Shown here: piece by piece, positions 8,089 through 16,990 of the stretch
How the letters are laid out: the number at the start of each line of letters is the position of its first letter
Numbering within the stretch: the stretch's first letter is position 1
Origin: a virus
Direction: 5' to 3' (one strand)
Length of the DNA stretch: 31,953 bases
IMG/VR virus record: IMGVR_UViG_3300032677_000114
Coordinates: 1 to 31,953 of that record
Notes under the pieces: generated by a model
Seen by the model: only the letters and a program-made list of their open reading frames with translations
Database searches by the model: none
Told to the model about the DNA's origin: nothing
Position numbers and translations under genes: made by a program

Positions 8089-8545
8089 CATATCTTTTCA
8101 GCTTGAAACTTGGGATACCTTTCTAAGAGACTCTCAAGAACTCTGGAAAGAACATTATCAGATAATTGCTCAGGATAAGAGCATGAAAATGGAGCCAGAC
8201 ATCCCATCTTATGACTTTTTATTTAAGAGGGGGCAGCTTCAGATATTGACTGCCAGAGAAGCTGGGCGCATGATCGGCTATACTTTGATGGTGGTTAGAG
8301 CCCACATGCACTATGCTAGCACTCTTTGTGGATTTGAAGATGCCTATTATCTCGAGTTGGCCTCAAGAGCCAAAGGCAGAATTGGCATTAAGCTGATTAA
8401 AGAAACTGAGAAATGGCTAACTTTGCGTGGGGTTAAAAGAGTTTTTTGGCATACCAAGGTTGAAGAAGATTTAAACTTGGATAAACTTTTTGCCCACCTT
8501 GGTTACTCCCACTCGGATAACATTCACACTAAAAGACTAGGATAA
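8081..8545 (+). CDS. GNAT-family N-acetyltransferase
   Basis: 154 residues from the ATG at 8081 (MSDISFQLETW), which has GGAG 8-9 bases upstream; the frame is open further left but only inside the preceding gene. Features of the GNAT fold include REAGRMIGYTLMVVR (strand 4), YYLELASRAKGRIGIKLIKETEKWL (strand 4 end and the acetyl-CoA loop region, R-x-K-G-R-I-G) and GVKRVFWHT, with a final LFAHLGYSHSDNIHTK where GNAT proteins have FxxxGF. The substrate is unknown; such genes recur in podovirus tail regions and may modify virion proteins or host targets. Confidence 0.8.
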   Translation: MSDISFQLETWDTFLRDSQELWKEHYQIIAQDKSMKMEPDIPSYDFLFKRGQLQILTAREAGRMIGYTLMVVRAHMHYASTLCGFEDAYYLELASRAKGRIGIKLIKETEKWLTLRGVKRVFWHTKVEEDLNLDKLFAHLGYSHSDNIHTKRLG

Positions 8546-8549
8546 ACAA

Positions 8550-9305
8550 ATGGGTATCGGATCAATTATTGGAGCTGGCGCCAGTTTATTTGGGTCTTTG
8601 AGTGCATCAAATGCCCAGTCAAATGCGGCAGCAGCAGCGCAAGCTGAGCAAATGCAGATGTTTAATACGACTCAGGCAAACCTGAAACCGTATATGACGG
8701 CTGGTGTTGGTGCAACAAATATGCTGACAAATGCGTTGCCGAGTCTTACCGCACCTTTTCAGCCTACCATGCAGCAGTTAGAAAACACTCCAGGTTATCA
8801 GTTTACACTCAATCAGGGGTTGCAGGGAGTGCAAAACTCGTATGCGGCTCAAGGTTTGGCAAATTCTGGTGCGGCTCTTAAAGGAGCAGGGCAGTATGCT
8901 ACCGGCTTGGCAAGTAACACTTTTCAAACTCAGTTTGCCAATAACCTTGCGACAAATCAGCAAGCATATAATATGCTGGTTGGCACAGCAGGAATTGGTG
9001 AAAATGCGGCGGCTGGTGTTGGTAATGCTGCTACAACTACAGGATCAAATATTGCCAATTCCATTATGCAGGGCGGTACTGCCCAGGCTGCGGGGTATAT
9101 GGGCGCAGCTGGTGCAATTAACAGCGGCCTTCAGGGTTATTATGGTAGTGGTATTGCAGCAGGAGCTAACGGCCTAAATGCTAACAATTATGGTTTGATG
9201 GGGCTTTTGAATGGATCAGTTAATAATCCAGGTTTAACTGGCAATTATGGACTGAATAGTGCGGAAATGGGACTGATACATAGTCCTGGAGTTCCAGGTG
9301 GTTAA
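8550..9305 (+). CDS. DNA ejection protein, P22 gp7-like
   Basis: 251 residues, rich in Gly, Ala, Asn and Gln. An N-terminal hydrophobic/glycine segment (IGSIIGAGASLFGSLSASNA) is followed by a helix with NAAAAAQAEQMQMFNTTQANLKPY and by TPGYQFTLNQGLQGVQNSYA plus GLANSGAALKG, a motif typical of podovirus ejection/internal virion proteins. These travel with the DNA into the cell. It starts the run of three genes in the position of P22 7-20-16. Confidence 0.78.
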   Translation: MGIGSIIGAGASLFGSLSASNAQSNAAAAAQAEQMQMFNTTQANLKPYMTAGVGATNMLTNALPSLTAPFQPTMQQLENTPGYQFTLNQGLQGVQNSYAAQGLANSGAALKGAGQYATGLASNTFQTQFANNLATNQQAYNMLVGTAGIGENAAAGVGNAATTTGSNIANSIMQGGTAQAAGYMGAAGAINSGLQGYYGSGIAAGANGLNANNYGLMGLLNGSVNNPGLTGNYGLNSAEMGLIHSPGVPGG

Positions 9306-9333
9306 ACTTTTGTAAGAAATTTGGAGATATAAG

Positions 9334-11031
9334 ATGCCTAACGGACTTGACACAAGCATGTATGAACCTTTGATTGCCCAAAATCAGGCACCAAATTTTT
9401 TGGCAATGGCAGCTCAAGGACAGGAAATGCAGGTCCGTAGGCAGAGTATGGCTGCACAAGCGCAAGCAATGCAAGCGCAGCAAATTGAAATACAAAATGC
9501 TAAAGCTTTGCAAGCTGCTGGTGCTGTTATTCAGGCGGCGACTGGCCCAGATGGGACAGTGGATTATAATAAAGCGATTGCAGGACTTGCTTCAAATCCA
9601 GATGTTGCCTCTGTAGCAGGCGCTGCTATTAGAAATATTTTGGAAACAAAGCAAGTAGATGCTAGCACAGTTTCCATGATGTTGGATAATAACAGCAAAC
9701 AAATGAATATTTTAGGGCAAGCTGCTCAATCAGTTTTGACCGATGCCAAAGCAAATAATCAGGGATTGGTGACTGCGGAAGCGTTTGTTGGAGCAGCAAA
9801 AACTGCTTTGGAAAACAAGGTGATTACTCCAGCTCAGTTTGCAGCTTATGCTCAGGAGGCACATACTTTGTCTCCGCAAGATTTGACTCGTGTCACCAAA
9901 AGGATTGCAGATCAAGCAATGGGAGTGCAAACTCAAATTGATACTTATCGCCCTACGATTGAAAGCTTGAATACAGGGGCAGCTAATGTTCTTCGTACGA
10001 TAGACAAAGGCACTGGTGCGTCTACAATTACCGCCGTTACGCCTATGTATCTACCTCCTGTAAATGTTATTGATCCAAGAACTGGTGCACCAATGATTGT
10101 GCCTTTAAGTGCAGCAGGGCTTAATCCGCCTATGCCACCTCTTGGGCCGCAGCCTTCGCCATTCGGCGTTAATGGGCCTCAAGCGCCAGCAAGTGCTCCT
10201 GTGGGTGCTCCTGTTAATCCTGCTGAAGCACCTTACCTGCCTAATGCTGTTATAGCCAAACCTTTGCCAGGCTCTCAGCCTGCATTTCCAGGAGAAGCGC
10301 AAGGGGGCCAGTCCGGTGGCCCTGCTTCTCCCGCGCCTGGGACTGCTCCTCCCCAGTCTCAGGCGCAACCTCCGGCTGCTGCTGCGGCAGATAAAACATT
10401 AACAGATTTGCAAAATAAAACAGGACTTGGGCCTTTGGAAAAATCCAATGTGGACTCAATAATTAAATACAAAGACTCGGTTAATGAAAAAGTTTTAGGC
10501 TATCAAGCGCTTAGTCAGCAAATTGCTAATGCTCAAGATATCTTGCAGAAATTTAAAACTGGCGCAGGAACAAGTGGCAGAGTTGATCTTGCACAGCTTG
10601 TTCAAGCTTTGCCTTTGACGCAGATCGGTGTTGATCCAGCTACAGTTAAAAGTATTCAAGATACCATTATGAATAATCCTGATGGGCTTGCTAATGCTCA
10701 AATTTTAAAAAACATCTTTACGTCAATGTCCACTCAGAGCGTGAAAGGCGATTTTGGCGGTCAAAGCCGAGTTTCACAAGACGAGTGGAAAGGTTATCAA
10801 ACCAACATGGCTCATATTGATAGTGATCCAAATGCTGTGCAAAAGATTTTGGGTAACTATAAAGCTATGATTGAACTTGCTAATATTCAGCAAACTCACA
10901 TGGACAATTATATTGCAGAGAATGGGATCAAGGCCACGCCAAAATCCATTCAGTCAGACTGGGAAAATTGGGCTAATAGCAATGAAAAGATGCTTCATGC
11001 TTATATTCACAGAAATGACACTCAACAGTAA
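9334..11031 (+). CDS. Ejection (internal virion) protein, gp20-like position
   Basis: 565 residues. The N-terminal 70 residues are Gln/Ala/Met-rich helix (VRRQSMAAQAQAMQAQQIEI). Residues about 265-350 are a Pro/Ala/Gly linker (PASAPVGAPVNPAEAPYLPN and similar), and the rest is helical. There is no catalytic motif. Size, composition and place between the gp7-like and transglycosylase genes match the second ejection protein of P22-like phages. Ribosome binding site is TGGAGAT. No sequence signature proves the role. Confidence 0.65.
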   Translation: MPNGLDTSMYEPLIAQNQAPNFLAMAAQGQEMQVRRQSMAAQAQAMQAQQIEIQNAKALQAAGAVIQAATGPDGTVDYNKAIAGLASNPDVASVAGAAIRNILETKQVDASTVSMMLDNNSKQMNILGQAAQSVLTDAKANNQGLVTAEAFVGAAKTALENKVITPAQFAAYAQEAHTLSPQDLTRVTKRIADQAMGVQTQIDTYRPTIESLNTGAANVLRTIDKGTGASTITAVTPMYLPPVNVIDPRTGAPMIVPLSAAGLNPPMPPLGPQPSPFGVNGPQAPASAPVGAPVNPAEAPYLPNAVIAKPLPGSQPAFPGEAQGGQSGGPASPAPGTAPPQSQAQPPAAAAADKTLTDLQNKTGLGPLEKSNVDSIIKYKDSVNEKVLGYQALSQQIANAQDILQKFKTGAGTSGRVDLAQLVQALPLTQIGVDPATVKSIQDTIMNNPDGLANAQILKNIFTSMSTQSVKGDFGGQSRVSQDEWKGYQTNMAHIDSDPNAVQKILGNYKAMIELANIQQTHMDNYIAENGIKATPKSIQSDWENWANSNEKMLHAYIHRNDTQQ

Positions 11032-11044
11032 GTAGGAGATAAAA

Positions 11045-13792
11045 ATGGCAGATTGGCGCGACTCACTTATTCCAACTGATTTTGCTAACAGTTATACTGC
11101 TGGGCAAAATTCAAATGGTTCCAGCATAACTGCGCCTTCTGCCCCTCCGACTGGAGTTCCGTCTGATATTTACAATATGGTGACTGCAACTGCGAAAAAA
11201 TACGGAGTTGATCCTCAGGTTGCATTGGGAGTTTTGCGAAATGAAAATCCAAAATTTGATGCTAAGGCTCAAAATCCTAATGCAAGCGCGGGTGGCCTTT
11301 ACCAAATGATTGACCGGACGTTTGGCAATTATGCCCCAAATGGAAACAAATACGATCCAGCTACAAACATTGATGCTGGTATCCAGTATATTCGTGACAA
11401 CACAAAAGCATTGCAAGATAAAGGATTGCCTGTAACTCCTGGCAACATTTACCTGTCTCATTTCTTTGGGGCAGGTGGTGCTGCTTCTGTGCTTAATAAT
11501 CCAAATGACTTGGTTTCTGCTCACCTTGATCCAGATGCCATTAAGGCCAATCCGTTTTTGGCAGGTAAAACTGGCAATGATATGACCCAGTGGGCTAGTT
11601 TGAAAATGGGTGGAACTGGGTATGCTCCTTTTGCATCCGGTCAACCTGATGCTACGTTGATGGTGCCTCCGGCGGGTAATAGCACTGATTTTCGTGCTCA
11701 GATGCTCAAAGATATTACTAATAAAGCTGCGGCGGCTAAACTTGCTCAAATGAGTGCTCAAGCACCTATGAACCAAGAAATTGCTCAGTCACAAGCACAG
11801 TTGGCAGCAAAAGCAGGTCAGCCAGTTGGGCCTGTTATGGCAGTAAAACCTGAGCCAACTGCAATACCTTCGGTAGGAGGCGCTAGTCCTTCGACAGGAA
11901 CTAATCTTGGGCCTACGACTCCTCAGTATGTTGTAGCTACAAAAAATTTAGGGCGAGGTTCACCTCAAGTTGTAATGTCTTATGATGAATATCTTAATCG
12001 AGGTGGTGCAGATAATCCTTATATTTCAAATGCTCGTGCGTATGATCCAAATCAGGCCAATTATGGTGCTGGTAATGCGTTTGTGCGTGGGATAACTTTA
12101 GGACTTGATCAAGGTAATGCTACCCCAACATATCAAGGAATAAGCCCTGATGAGCGACAAGCATTGCAAGAAGCCCAAACACAGGCTCAAACTCAAGCTC
12201 GTTCAACATATCAAACTGAACATCCTTGGGCTAATTTTGGCGCACAAACAGCAGGTAACTTGCTTTCTTTAGTTCCTGCAACAGAAGCGGTTGGTGGTTT
12301 ACTGGGTAGTGCGGCTCTTAAAGGCGTCAATGCCTTGGCTCCAGAAGCAGGCCCGATGGCTTCAAGTGCATTAGATTTTCTTAGTGGTCAAGGTGGAAAA
12401 GTTTTAGATGCAGCCGGTAAAATGCGCCTTCCCTCAGGTTGGGGTCCTTGGGCTACTAATGTGGCTTCTCGGGCAGCTAGTGGAGCATTGGTTGGCGGAG
12501 CACAAGGTGCAGCTAATATCAATTTGACTGGTGGCACACTTGGTGAAAATATTCTTACCGGAGCCGGACTTGGCGCAGGACTTTCAACAGTGCTTGGTGG
12601 GGCAGGTGATCTAGTTAAAAAGCTGTTTCTTCCGACGATTGCAAAAATTGATACTGAAGTGGCACGAACTGCGGCAGCAGCCAAAGACCTTGGTGTTGAT
12701 GTTCCGGTTGAGAATTTAATGGGTAAAACTGCACCTCCAGCTAGTGCTGCAAATGCGGCTTTGCAATACACTAAAGCTTTAGGAAATCAACTTGATGTTG
12801 ATGCTGCTGTAGCTAACAGTACAAAATTTCCTAATGCAGATCCGACTCGCCTTACTGGCCCTACCTTGGGTGCGATTAAGGAAAATTTGCAAAAAACTTT
12901 TGACACTTTGGCTCCACAATTATCCATTGATCCTGCGGTGAATTTAAGTCCAACTGGCGTGCTCTCAAAGTTGAATGATATGTATAGTCAGACTTCATCG
13001 GGAGATACGACTGCAAGAACTGCTGTGGCAAAAACTGTTTTAGGCATCATGGGCGATATGGTGGATATGACAGTTAAACAGCCTAAAGTTATGAGTGGTG
13101 AAGCATATCAAGCATTAACTAGTGCTGGCGGGCCGGTTTCAAAATTGATTGATAGTGCTGATCCGCTGACAAGTAAGCTTGGTGTGCAACTGAAAGCTAT
13201 TTTGGATGACGGTGTGCAAGAGTCACTGAAAGATAATCCAGAACTTTTTCAAGCATTTTCTAAGGCAAAAAATCAGTGGAAATTGTTGCAGACTATTAAG
13301 CCAGTTGCGGATAACTCTGTTTCAGGGGTGGTAAATCCTAAAGAAGCTGCAAATGCGATTAGTAATGGGTATGATAGTTTTGGCTGGGGCAAGTCAAGCG
13401 ATGTGGAACAGTTAGCAAAAACTGGACAAATTTTGTCCACACCAGCTAAAGCATCCGGCAATTACTTTACAGAACATCCAGTTAGAACTGGTCTTTTGGC
13501 TGGGGCTGGTGGTGTAGGAGCTTATGAAGCCCTGCCTTACCTTGGCTCAATGGCTCACATGGCAGCAGAACATCCGGCGTTATCCGTTCCTGCTGCATTG
13601 TTGGGAGCCGCCTCGCTTGGGTCTAAAAATTTATTGTCAGGCACAACTGGATTTGCTAATAGGCTGATAAACACTTCGGCAGGAACAACATTGCCGGAAG
13701 GAGTGCTGGGTGGAGCCTATAATGGGCTTGAAAATCTTGGCAATTACGGCGCATTGGCTGGCACAGAATATCGCAATAATCAGCGTCAATAG
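11045..13792 (+). CDS. Ejection protein with lytic transglycosylase (SLT) domain
   Basis: 915 residues. Residues about 40-155 form an SLT domain: YNMVTATAKKYGVDPQVALGVLRNENPKFD (split), with E67 as the likely catalytic acid, then SAGGLYQMIDRTFGNY, AGIQYIRDN and GNIYLSHFFGAGGA. This cuts peptidoglycan locally to let the ejection channel pass. The middle and C-terminal regions have glycine/alanine-rich hydrophobic stretches (around 470-520 and 810-850) that could insert in membranes. It is the third gene of the ejection set and the largest protein in the window. Ribosome binding site is TAGGAGAT. Confidence 0.85.
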   Translation: MADWRDSLIPTDFANSYTAGQNSNGSSITAPSAPPTGVPSDIYNMVTATAKKYGVDPQVALGVLRNENPKFDAKAQNPNASAGGLYQMIDRTFGNYAPNGNKYDPATNIDAGIQYIRDNTKALQDKGLPVTPGNIYLSHFFGAGGAASVLNNPNDLVSAHLDPDAIKANPFLAGKTGNDMTQWASLKMGGTGYAPFASGQPDATLMVPPAGNSTDFRAQMLKDITNKAAAAKLAQMSAQAPMNQEIAQSQAQLAAKAGQPVGPVMAVKPEPTAIPSVGGASPSTGTNLGPTTPQYVVATKNLGRGSPQVVMSYDEYLNRGGADNPYISNARAYDPNQANYGAGNAFVRGITLGLDQGNATPTYQGISPDERQALQEAQTQAQTQARSTYQTEHPWANFGAQTAGNLLSLVPATEAVGGLLGSAALKGVNALAPEAGPMASSALDFLSGQGGKVLDAAGKMRLPSGWGPWATNVASRAASGALVGGAQGAANINLTGGTLGENILTGAGLGAGLSTVLGGAGDLVKKLFLPTIAKIDTEVARTAAAAKDLGVDVPVENLMGKTAPPASAANAALQYTKALGNQLDVDAAVANSTKFPNADPTRLTGPTLGAIKENLQKTFDTLAPQLSIDPAVNLSPTGVLSKLNDMYSQTSSGDTTARTAVAKTVLGIMGDMVDMTVKQPKVMSGEAYQALTSAGGPVSKLIDSADPLTSKLGVQLKAILDDGVQESLKDNPELFQAFSKAKNQWKLLQTIKPVADNSVSGVVNPKEAANAISNGYDSFGWGKSSDVEQLAKTGQILSTPAKASGNYFTEHPVRTGLLAGAGGVGAYEALPYLGSMAHMAAEHPALSVPAALLGAASLGSKNLLSGTTGFANRLINTSAGTTLPEGVLGGAYNGLENLGNYGALAGTEYRNNQRQ

Positions 13793-13808
13793 ACGAACGG
13801 AGTTTCAA

Positions 13809-15500
13809 ATGCCTACACTTTTACCAAACGGCAAACAGCAGTTTTTTGACGGAAATGGCCAGCCCCTTGCGGCTGGTCTTGTTTATTTCTATATTCCGAA
13901 TACCAATACTTTGAAAAATACTTGGCAAGACCCGTCTGGGGTAACGCTGAATAGTAACCCTGTTCAGCTAGACTCAAATGGTGAGGCGATTATTTACGGC
14001 TCAGGATCGTATCGGCAGATTTTGAAGGACTCACTTGGCAACACCATTTGGGATCAGTTGACTGCGGATACTTCCAGTCTTGGTGATAGCTGGGCGGGCA
14101 ATTCTAGTGGTTCGGCAAATTTGCAGACAATTAGTGCCCCAAGTTTTTCATCTCAGGCCGGTCAAAAAATTTGGTTTATTACAGAGTTTACTAACACTGG
14201 GCCAACTTCTCTTGTGGTTAGCAATTTGCCTCCGATCCCGATTATCAAGTCTACTCCGCTTGGCCCTGTGCCTCTTACTGGCGGAGAACTGGTTACAGGT
14301 GATTTGGTAGGTGTAGCATATGACATAAATACCAGTGCATTTCAGTTGATTAATCCTGCTCCGCAGAGCAATACGACTTTTACTATTGTGTCGGCAGCAA
14401 CGACAGACATTGGTTCTGGAAGTAGCAATGTGGTTAGTATTACTGGCACAACTACGATTACTTCCCTTGGTACATCTGCTGATGCTTGGAACCCGATTTT
14501 TTATGTGACATTTACCGGCGCATTGGTGCTGACGTATAATGCCATTAGTTTAATTTTGCCAAGTGGGGCAAGTATTACAACTGCAGCAGGTGACTCAGCA
14601 ACATTTCAGTATCTTGGGGCAGGAAATTGGAAATGCTTGGCTTATACCCCTGCAAACGGATTGCCTATTGTATCATCAAACGTAGGAGATTTTAGAAACA
14701 GATTTATCAATCCGACTTTTTTGGTAGATCAGCGAAATAAAGGCGCTTCACAGACGATTACAGCAGGAACTCCAGCATATACCGTAGATCGGTGGCTTGC
14801 TTCTTGCTCAGGCGCAAACGTAACAGGGCAAAGGACTGCTTACGGATTTTATCAATTTACCGGTGCAGCAAGTGTTACAGCTATAGGTTTTGCTCAAAGA
14901 ATTGAAGCCGTAAATTCGTACGATATGGCAGGTAAAACTTGCACATTGTCGGCGTATATTGCAAATTCAGTTTTGACAACTGTAACTTGGACTGCATATT
15001 ATGCTACTACAACAGATAACTTTTCCGCACTTACCCAAATTGCTACTGGAACATTTACTGTAAGTGCAACATCGACAAGGTATTCAGCTTCATTTGCTGT
15101 GCCTTTGGCAGCTACTACTGGAATACAAATTAGTTTTTCAGTTGGAGCGCAGACAAGTGGAACTTGGGTTATTTCAAATCCGCAATTTGAAATAGGAGCT
15201 GCTGCTTCTGCATTTGAGCAACGGCCTATTCAGTATGAATTGCCACAATGCCAAAGATATTATGAAGTTTTGCAAAATATTATCAATATTCCTCAAAATC
15301 AAGTATCAGGCAATTATTTTTACACTGGAGTAACTTGGGCATATAAAGCTACTAAACGCATAACACCTACTGTAACGCTTGCAAGTGGGTCAATAGGTAC
15401 TGTTAATCAATCGGGTGTGGACAGCGTTACTATATGGGCAAATCCAAACGTATCAGGTACGATTGTAAATCCAAACTCAACTGCCAGTTCAGAACTTTAG
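13809..15500 (+). CDS. Tail fibre / receptor-binding protein
   Basis: 563 residues from the ATG at 13809, chosen because ACGGAG precedes it and MPTLLPNGKQQFFDGNGQPL is the standard opening of a large family of phage fibre proteins; an open extension to 13710 lies inside the upstream gene. The N-terminal module (LAAGLVYFYIPNTNTLKNTW, DSNGEAIIYGSGSYRQIL) is the virion-binding part. A repetitive Ser/Thr/Gly beta region follows. From about 300 a second module with NRFINPTFLVDQRNKGASQT and TVDRWLAS, then FEQRPIQYELPQCQRYYE, is a carbohydrate-binding-like fibre end seen in other phages. It should determine host range. Confidence 0.85.
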   Translation: MPTLLPNGKQQFFDGNGQPLAAGLVYFYIPNTNTLKNTWQDPSGVTLNSNPVQLDSNGEAIIYGSGSYRQILKDSLGNTIWDQLTADTSSLGDSWAGNSSGSANLQTISAPSFSSQAGQKIWFITEFTNTGPTSLVVSNLPPIPIIKSTPLGPVPLTGGELVTGDLVGVAYDINTSAFQLINPAPQSNTTFTIVSAATTDIGSGSSNVVSITGTTTITSLGTSADAWNPIFYVTFTGALVLTYNAISLILPSGASITTAAGDSATFQYLGAGNWKCLAYTPANGLPIVSSNVGDFRNRFINPTFLVDQRNKGASQTITAGTPAYTVDRWLASCSGANVTGQRTAYGFYQFTGAASVTAIGFAQRIEAVNSYDMAGKTCTLSAYIANSVLTTVTWTAYYATTTDNFSALTQIATGTFTVSATSTRYSASFAVPLAATTGIQISFSVGAQTSGTWVISNPQFEIGAAASAFEQRPIQYELPQCQRYYEVLQNIINIPQNQVSGNYFYTGVTWAYKATKRITPTVTLASGSIGTVNQSGVDSVTIWANPNVSGTIVNPNSTASSEL

Positions 15501-15509
15501 GAGGACTAA

Positions 15510-15686
15510 ATGATTTATGTATCTGCTGTTTGGGGAAATGCCGAACATACTCTTATTACAGCAACAATGGCAAATGGAACATTAAGTTTTATTCCAGTTG
15601 AGCCGTTAAATGTTGATTATCAAAATTTTGAAAAACAAGGGCTCACAATCGGCCCTTATGTTGACCCATTTGCTATAGGAGCCTAA
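15510..15686 (+). CDS. Small protein, 58 aa, fibre-adjacent
   Basis: A short gene with a very strong ribosome binding site (TAGGAGGA at 15498-15505, partly inside the fibre stop). The protein begins MIYVSAVWGNAEHTLITATM and ends VDPFAIGA, with no membrane segment. It is packed between fibre and endolysin with one base to the next ATG. Small genes of this kind after fibres can be fibre partners or lysis-linked; I do not recognise the family. Confidence 0.75.
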   Translation: MIYVSAVWGNAEHTLITATMANGTLSFIPVEPLNVDYQNFEKQGLTIGPYVDPFAIGA

Positions 15687-15687
15687 A

Positions 15688-16206
15688 ATGCAACAAAATT
15701 GGGATTTGGCTCTAAGCGAGACTCTTAAGATCGAAGGGGGTTATGTGAATGATCCCCAAGACTCGGGCGGCCCTACGGACAAAGGAATTACGCAGCGAGT
15801 GTTTGATGCGTATAGGGCAACTCAACATCAGCCGGAAGAATGGATCAAGCGAATTACTCCGGCAGAGGTTAGCAATATTTATAAAATTCAGTATGCTCAG
15901 GCGATAAAGTTTGATGAGATTCCTAGCGGGCTGGATTACACTCTTTTTGATGAGGCGGTTAATTCTGGGCCTCATCAAGCCATTGTAACCTTGCAGGAAG
16001 TTCTTGGTGTCAAGGTGGATGGTAAACTTGGTGTCATGACTATGGAAGCGCTCCTAAAGGCGGATAAAGGCAAGATTATTAAAGCTTATGCAACCAATCG
16101 CCTAGGTTTTCTTTCTCGTCTAAGGTCGTTTAAGAGGTTTGGCAAAGGCTGGACAAAACGTGTGAGAGCCGTTGAAGCTCTTAGTTTGAAATTAAATGGA
16201 GGTTAA
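15688..16206 (+). CDS. Endolysin, GH108-type muramidase
   Basis: 172 residues. The N-terminus carries the GH108 signature: KIEGGYVNDPQDSGGPTDKG with E16 of EGGY as catalytic residue, followed by GIT. SGLDYTLFDEAVNSGPHQAI and a C-terminal region (LGVKVDGKLGVMTMEAL, RLRSFKRFGKGWTKRV) match the family's peptidoglycan-binding end. It cuts the glycan strands at the end of infection. There is no signal peptide, so release depends on the holin encoded next. The ATG follows the previous stop by one base with AGGAG upstream. Confidence 0.9.
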   Translation: MQQNWDLALSETLKIEGGYVNDPQDSGGPTDKGITQRVFDAYRATQHQPEEWIKRITPAEVSNIYKIQYAQAIKFDEIPSGLDYTLFDEAVNSGPHQAIVTLQEVLGVKVDGKLGVMTMEALLKADKGKIIKAYATNRLGFLSRLRSFKRFGKGWTKRVRAVEALSLKLNGG

Positions 16207-16207
16207 G

Positions 16208-16390
16208 ATGAAAGGTTATAAAACTTTGCTTTTTAACGGCTTTGTTGCCGTTGGTGGTGCGGCTCTTACATTTGTGGCCGGTGTAGACTGGACACAGTAT
16301 GTCAGCCCACAAAATGCAATTATCATTGTTACGATTGCAAACATGGTTTTGCGCTTAGCAACTACTACCCCAGTCGGCCAAAAAGCCTAG
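16208..16390 (+). CDS. Holin-like small membrane protein
   Basis: 60 residues from the ATG at 16208, which has GGAGG directly upstream; an in-frame ATG at 16196 lies within the endolysin and lacks a site. Two hydrophobic segments, about 7-25 (LLFNGFVAVGGAALTFVAGV) and 36-52 (NAIIIVTIANMVLRLA), are separated by DWTQYVSP, and the end TTTPVGQKA is one I associate with phage holin-like proteins. The position after the endolysin supports a holin role that releases endolysin to the wall. Confidence 0.75.
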   Translation: MKGYKTLLFNGFVAVGGAALTFVAGVDWTQYVSPQNAIIIVTIANMVLRLATTTPVGQKA

Positions 16391-16405
16391 CAAAAGGAGG
16401 CTCAA

Positions 16406-16627
16406 ATGCCTGCATGGATTATACCTGTATTGGATTTTGCCAAGAGTCTTTTGAGCCTTTTTGTTAGCGTAAAGACCTATGATGCAGGAGCAAACAGTCA
16501 AGCTTTAGCAGACTTAAAAGTGGAGCAATCTAATGTCACATCTATTTTGGAAACTAAAGCATCTGCTTCTGCTGAGTTTGATGCTGCCTCTGGGGGCTTG
16601 CCAGTCGACGCAAAGCGCAGGGACTAA
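16406..16627 (+). CDS. Probable inner-membrane spanin (i-spanin-like)
   Basis: 73 residues with an N-terminal hydrophobic segment (WIIPVLDFAKSLLSLFVSV), then a polar helix with QALADLKVEQSNVTSIL, ending in DAKRRD. A membrane anchor followed by a periplasmic helix, and an out-of-frame lipoprotein gene starting inside it, is the Rz/Rz1 arrangement. It is shorter than most i-spanins, and the hydrophobic segment contains an Asp and a Lys, so it could instead be another holin-like protein. AGGAGG precedes the ATG. Confidence 0.55.
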   Translation: MPAWIIPVLDFAKSLLSLFVSVKTYDAGANSQALADLKVEQSNVTSILETKASASAEFDAASGGLPVDAKRRD

Positions 16628-16748
16628 CTTAGGGCTTTGTGCGGCTCTTAGTGGTGAGGATTTGAGAGTGTCCTCACGGAATGACAAAGAGTCAAATAAA
16701 ACTCTTTATGATTTACAGAAAATTCAAGCCAAAGAATGTGGGGGCTAA
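16533..16748 (+). CDS. Outer-membrane spanin-like lipoprotein (Rz1-type)
   Basis: 71 residues. The first 23 form a lipoprotein signal: positive start, hydrophobic LLLLSLMLPLGAC with Cys23 as the lipidation site (lipobox LGAC). The remainder is short and polar. Its ATG lies 95 bases inside the preceding gene in another frame, with GGAG upstream, the classic overlapping spanin layout. Spanin pairs fuse inner and outer membranes at lysis, which is why a Gram-negative host is inferred. Confidence 0.72.
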   Translation: MSHLFWKLKHLLLLSLMLPLGACQSTQSAGTNLGLCAALSGEDLRVSSRNDKESNKTLYDLQKIQAKECGG

Positions 16749-16749
16749 T

Positions 16750-16986
16750 ATGGAAGTGCAGTGGACGATAAACTTAGGTCAGATCGGAGAGTTGCTTATC
16801 GTGGCGTTTACCTTCCTTGGCGGGATTGTAACGGTTTCAGGCAAGGTTAGCACCTTGGAGAAAACTCAAGAAGGTATTCAGCGAGAACTTGAAAAACTTA
16901 CTTTGGTACTGGTGCAACAGGCAGGAATGTCTGCGAGATTAGATGGATTGCAAAGAGAAATGGACTCTCTTAAAGGACAGGGATAG
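16750..16986 (+). CDS. Membrane-anchored coiled-coil protein, 78 aa
   Basis: It begins MEVQWTINLGQIGELLIVAF, with one hydrophobic segment continuing to about residue 30 (TFLGGIVTVSG). A coiled coil follows (VSTLEKTQEGIQRELEKL, then MSARLDGLQREMDSLKGQG). It starts one base after the previous stop with a G-run as its ribosome binding site. The topology, one anchor and a long helix, would also suit an i-spanin or an antiholin, so spanin roles among these three genes may be shuffled. It is the last gene of the rightward block. Confidence 0.7.
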   Translation: MEVQWTINLGQIGELLIVAFTFLGGIVTVSGKVSTLEKTQEGIQRELEKLTLVLVQQAGMSARLDGLQREMDSLKGQG

Positions 16987-16990
16987 GCTG

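Noticed and set aside
13710-13808. Extended N-terminus for the tail fibre.
   Set aside because: The extra 33 codons lie inside the transglycosylase gene and the family's standard start with a ribosome binding site is at 13809.
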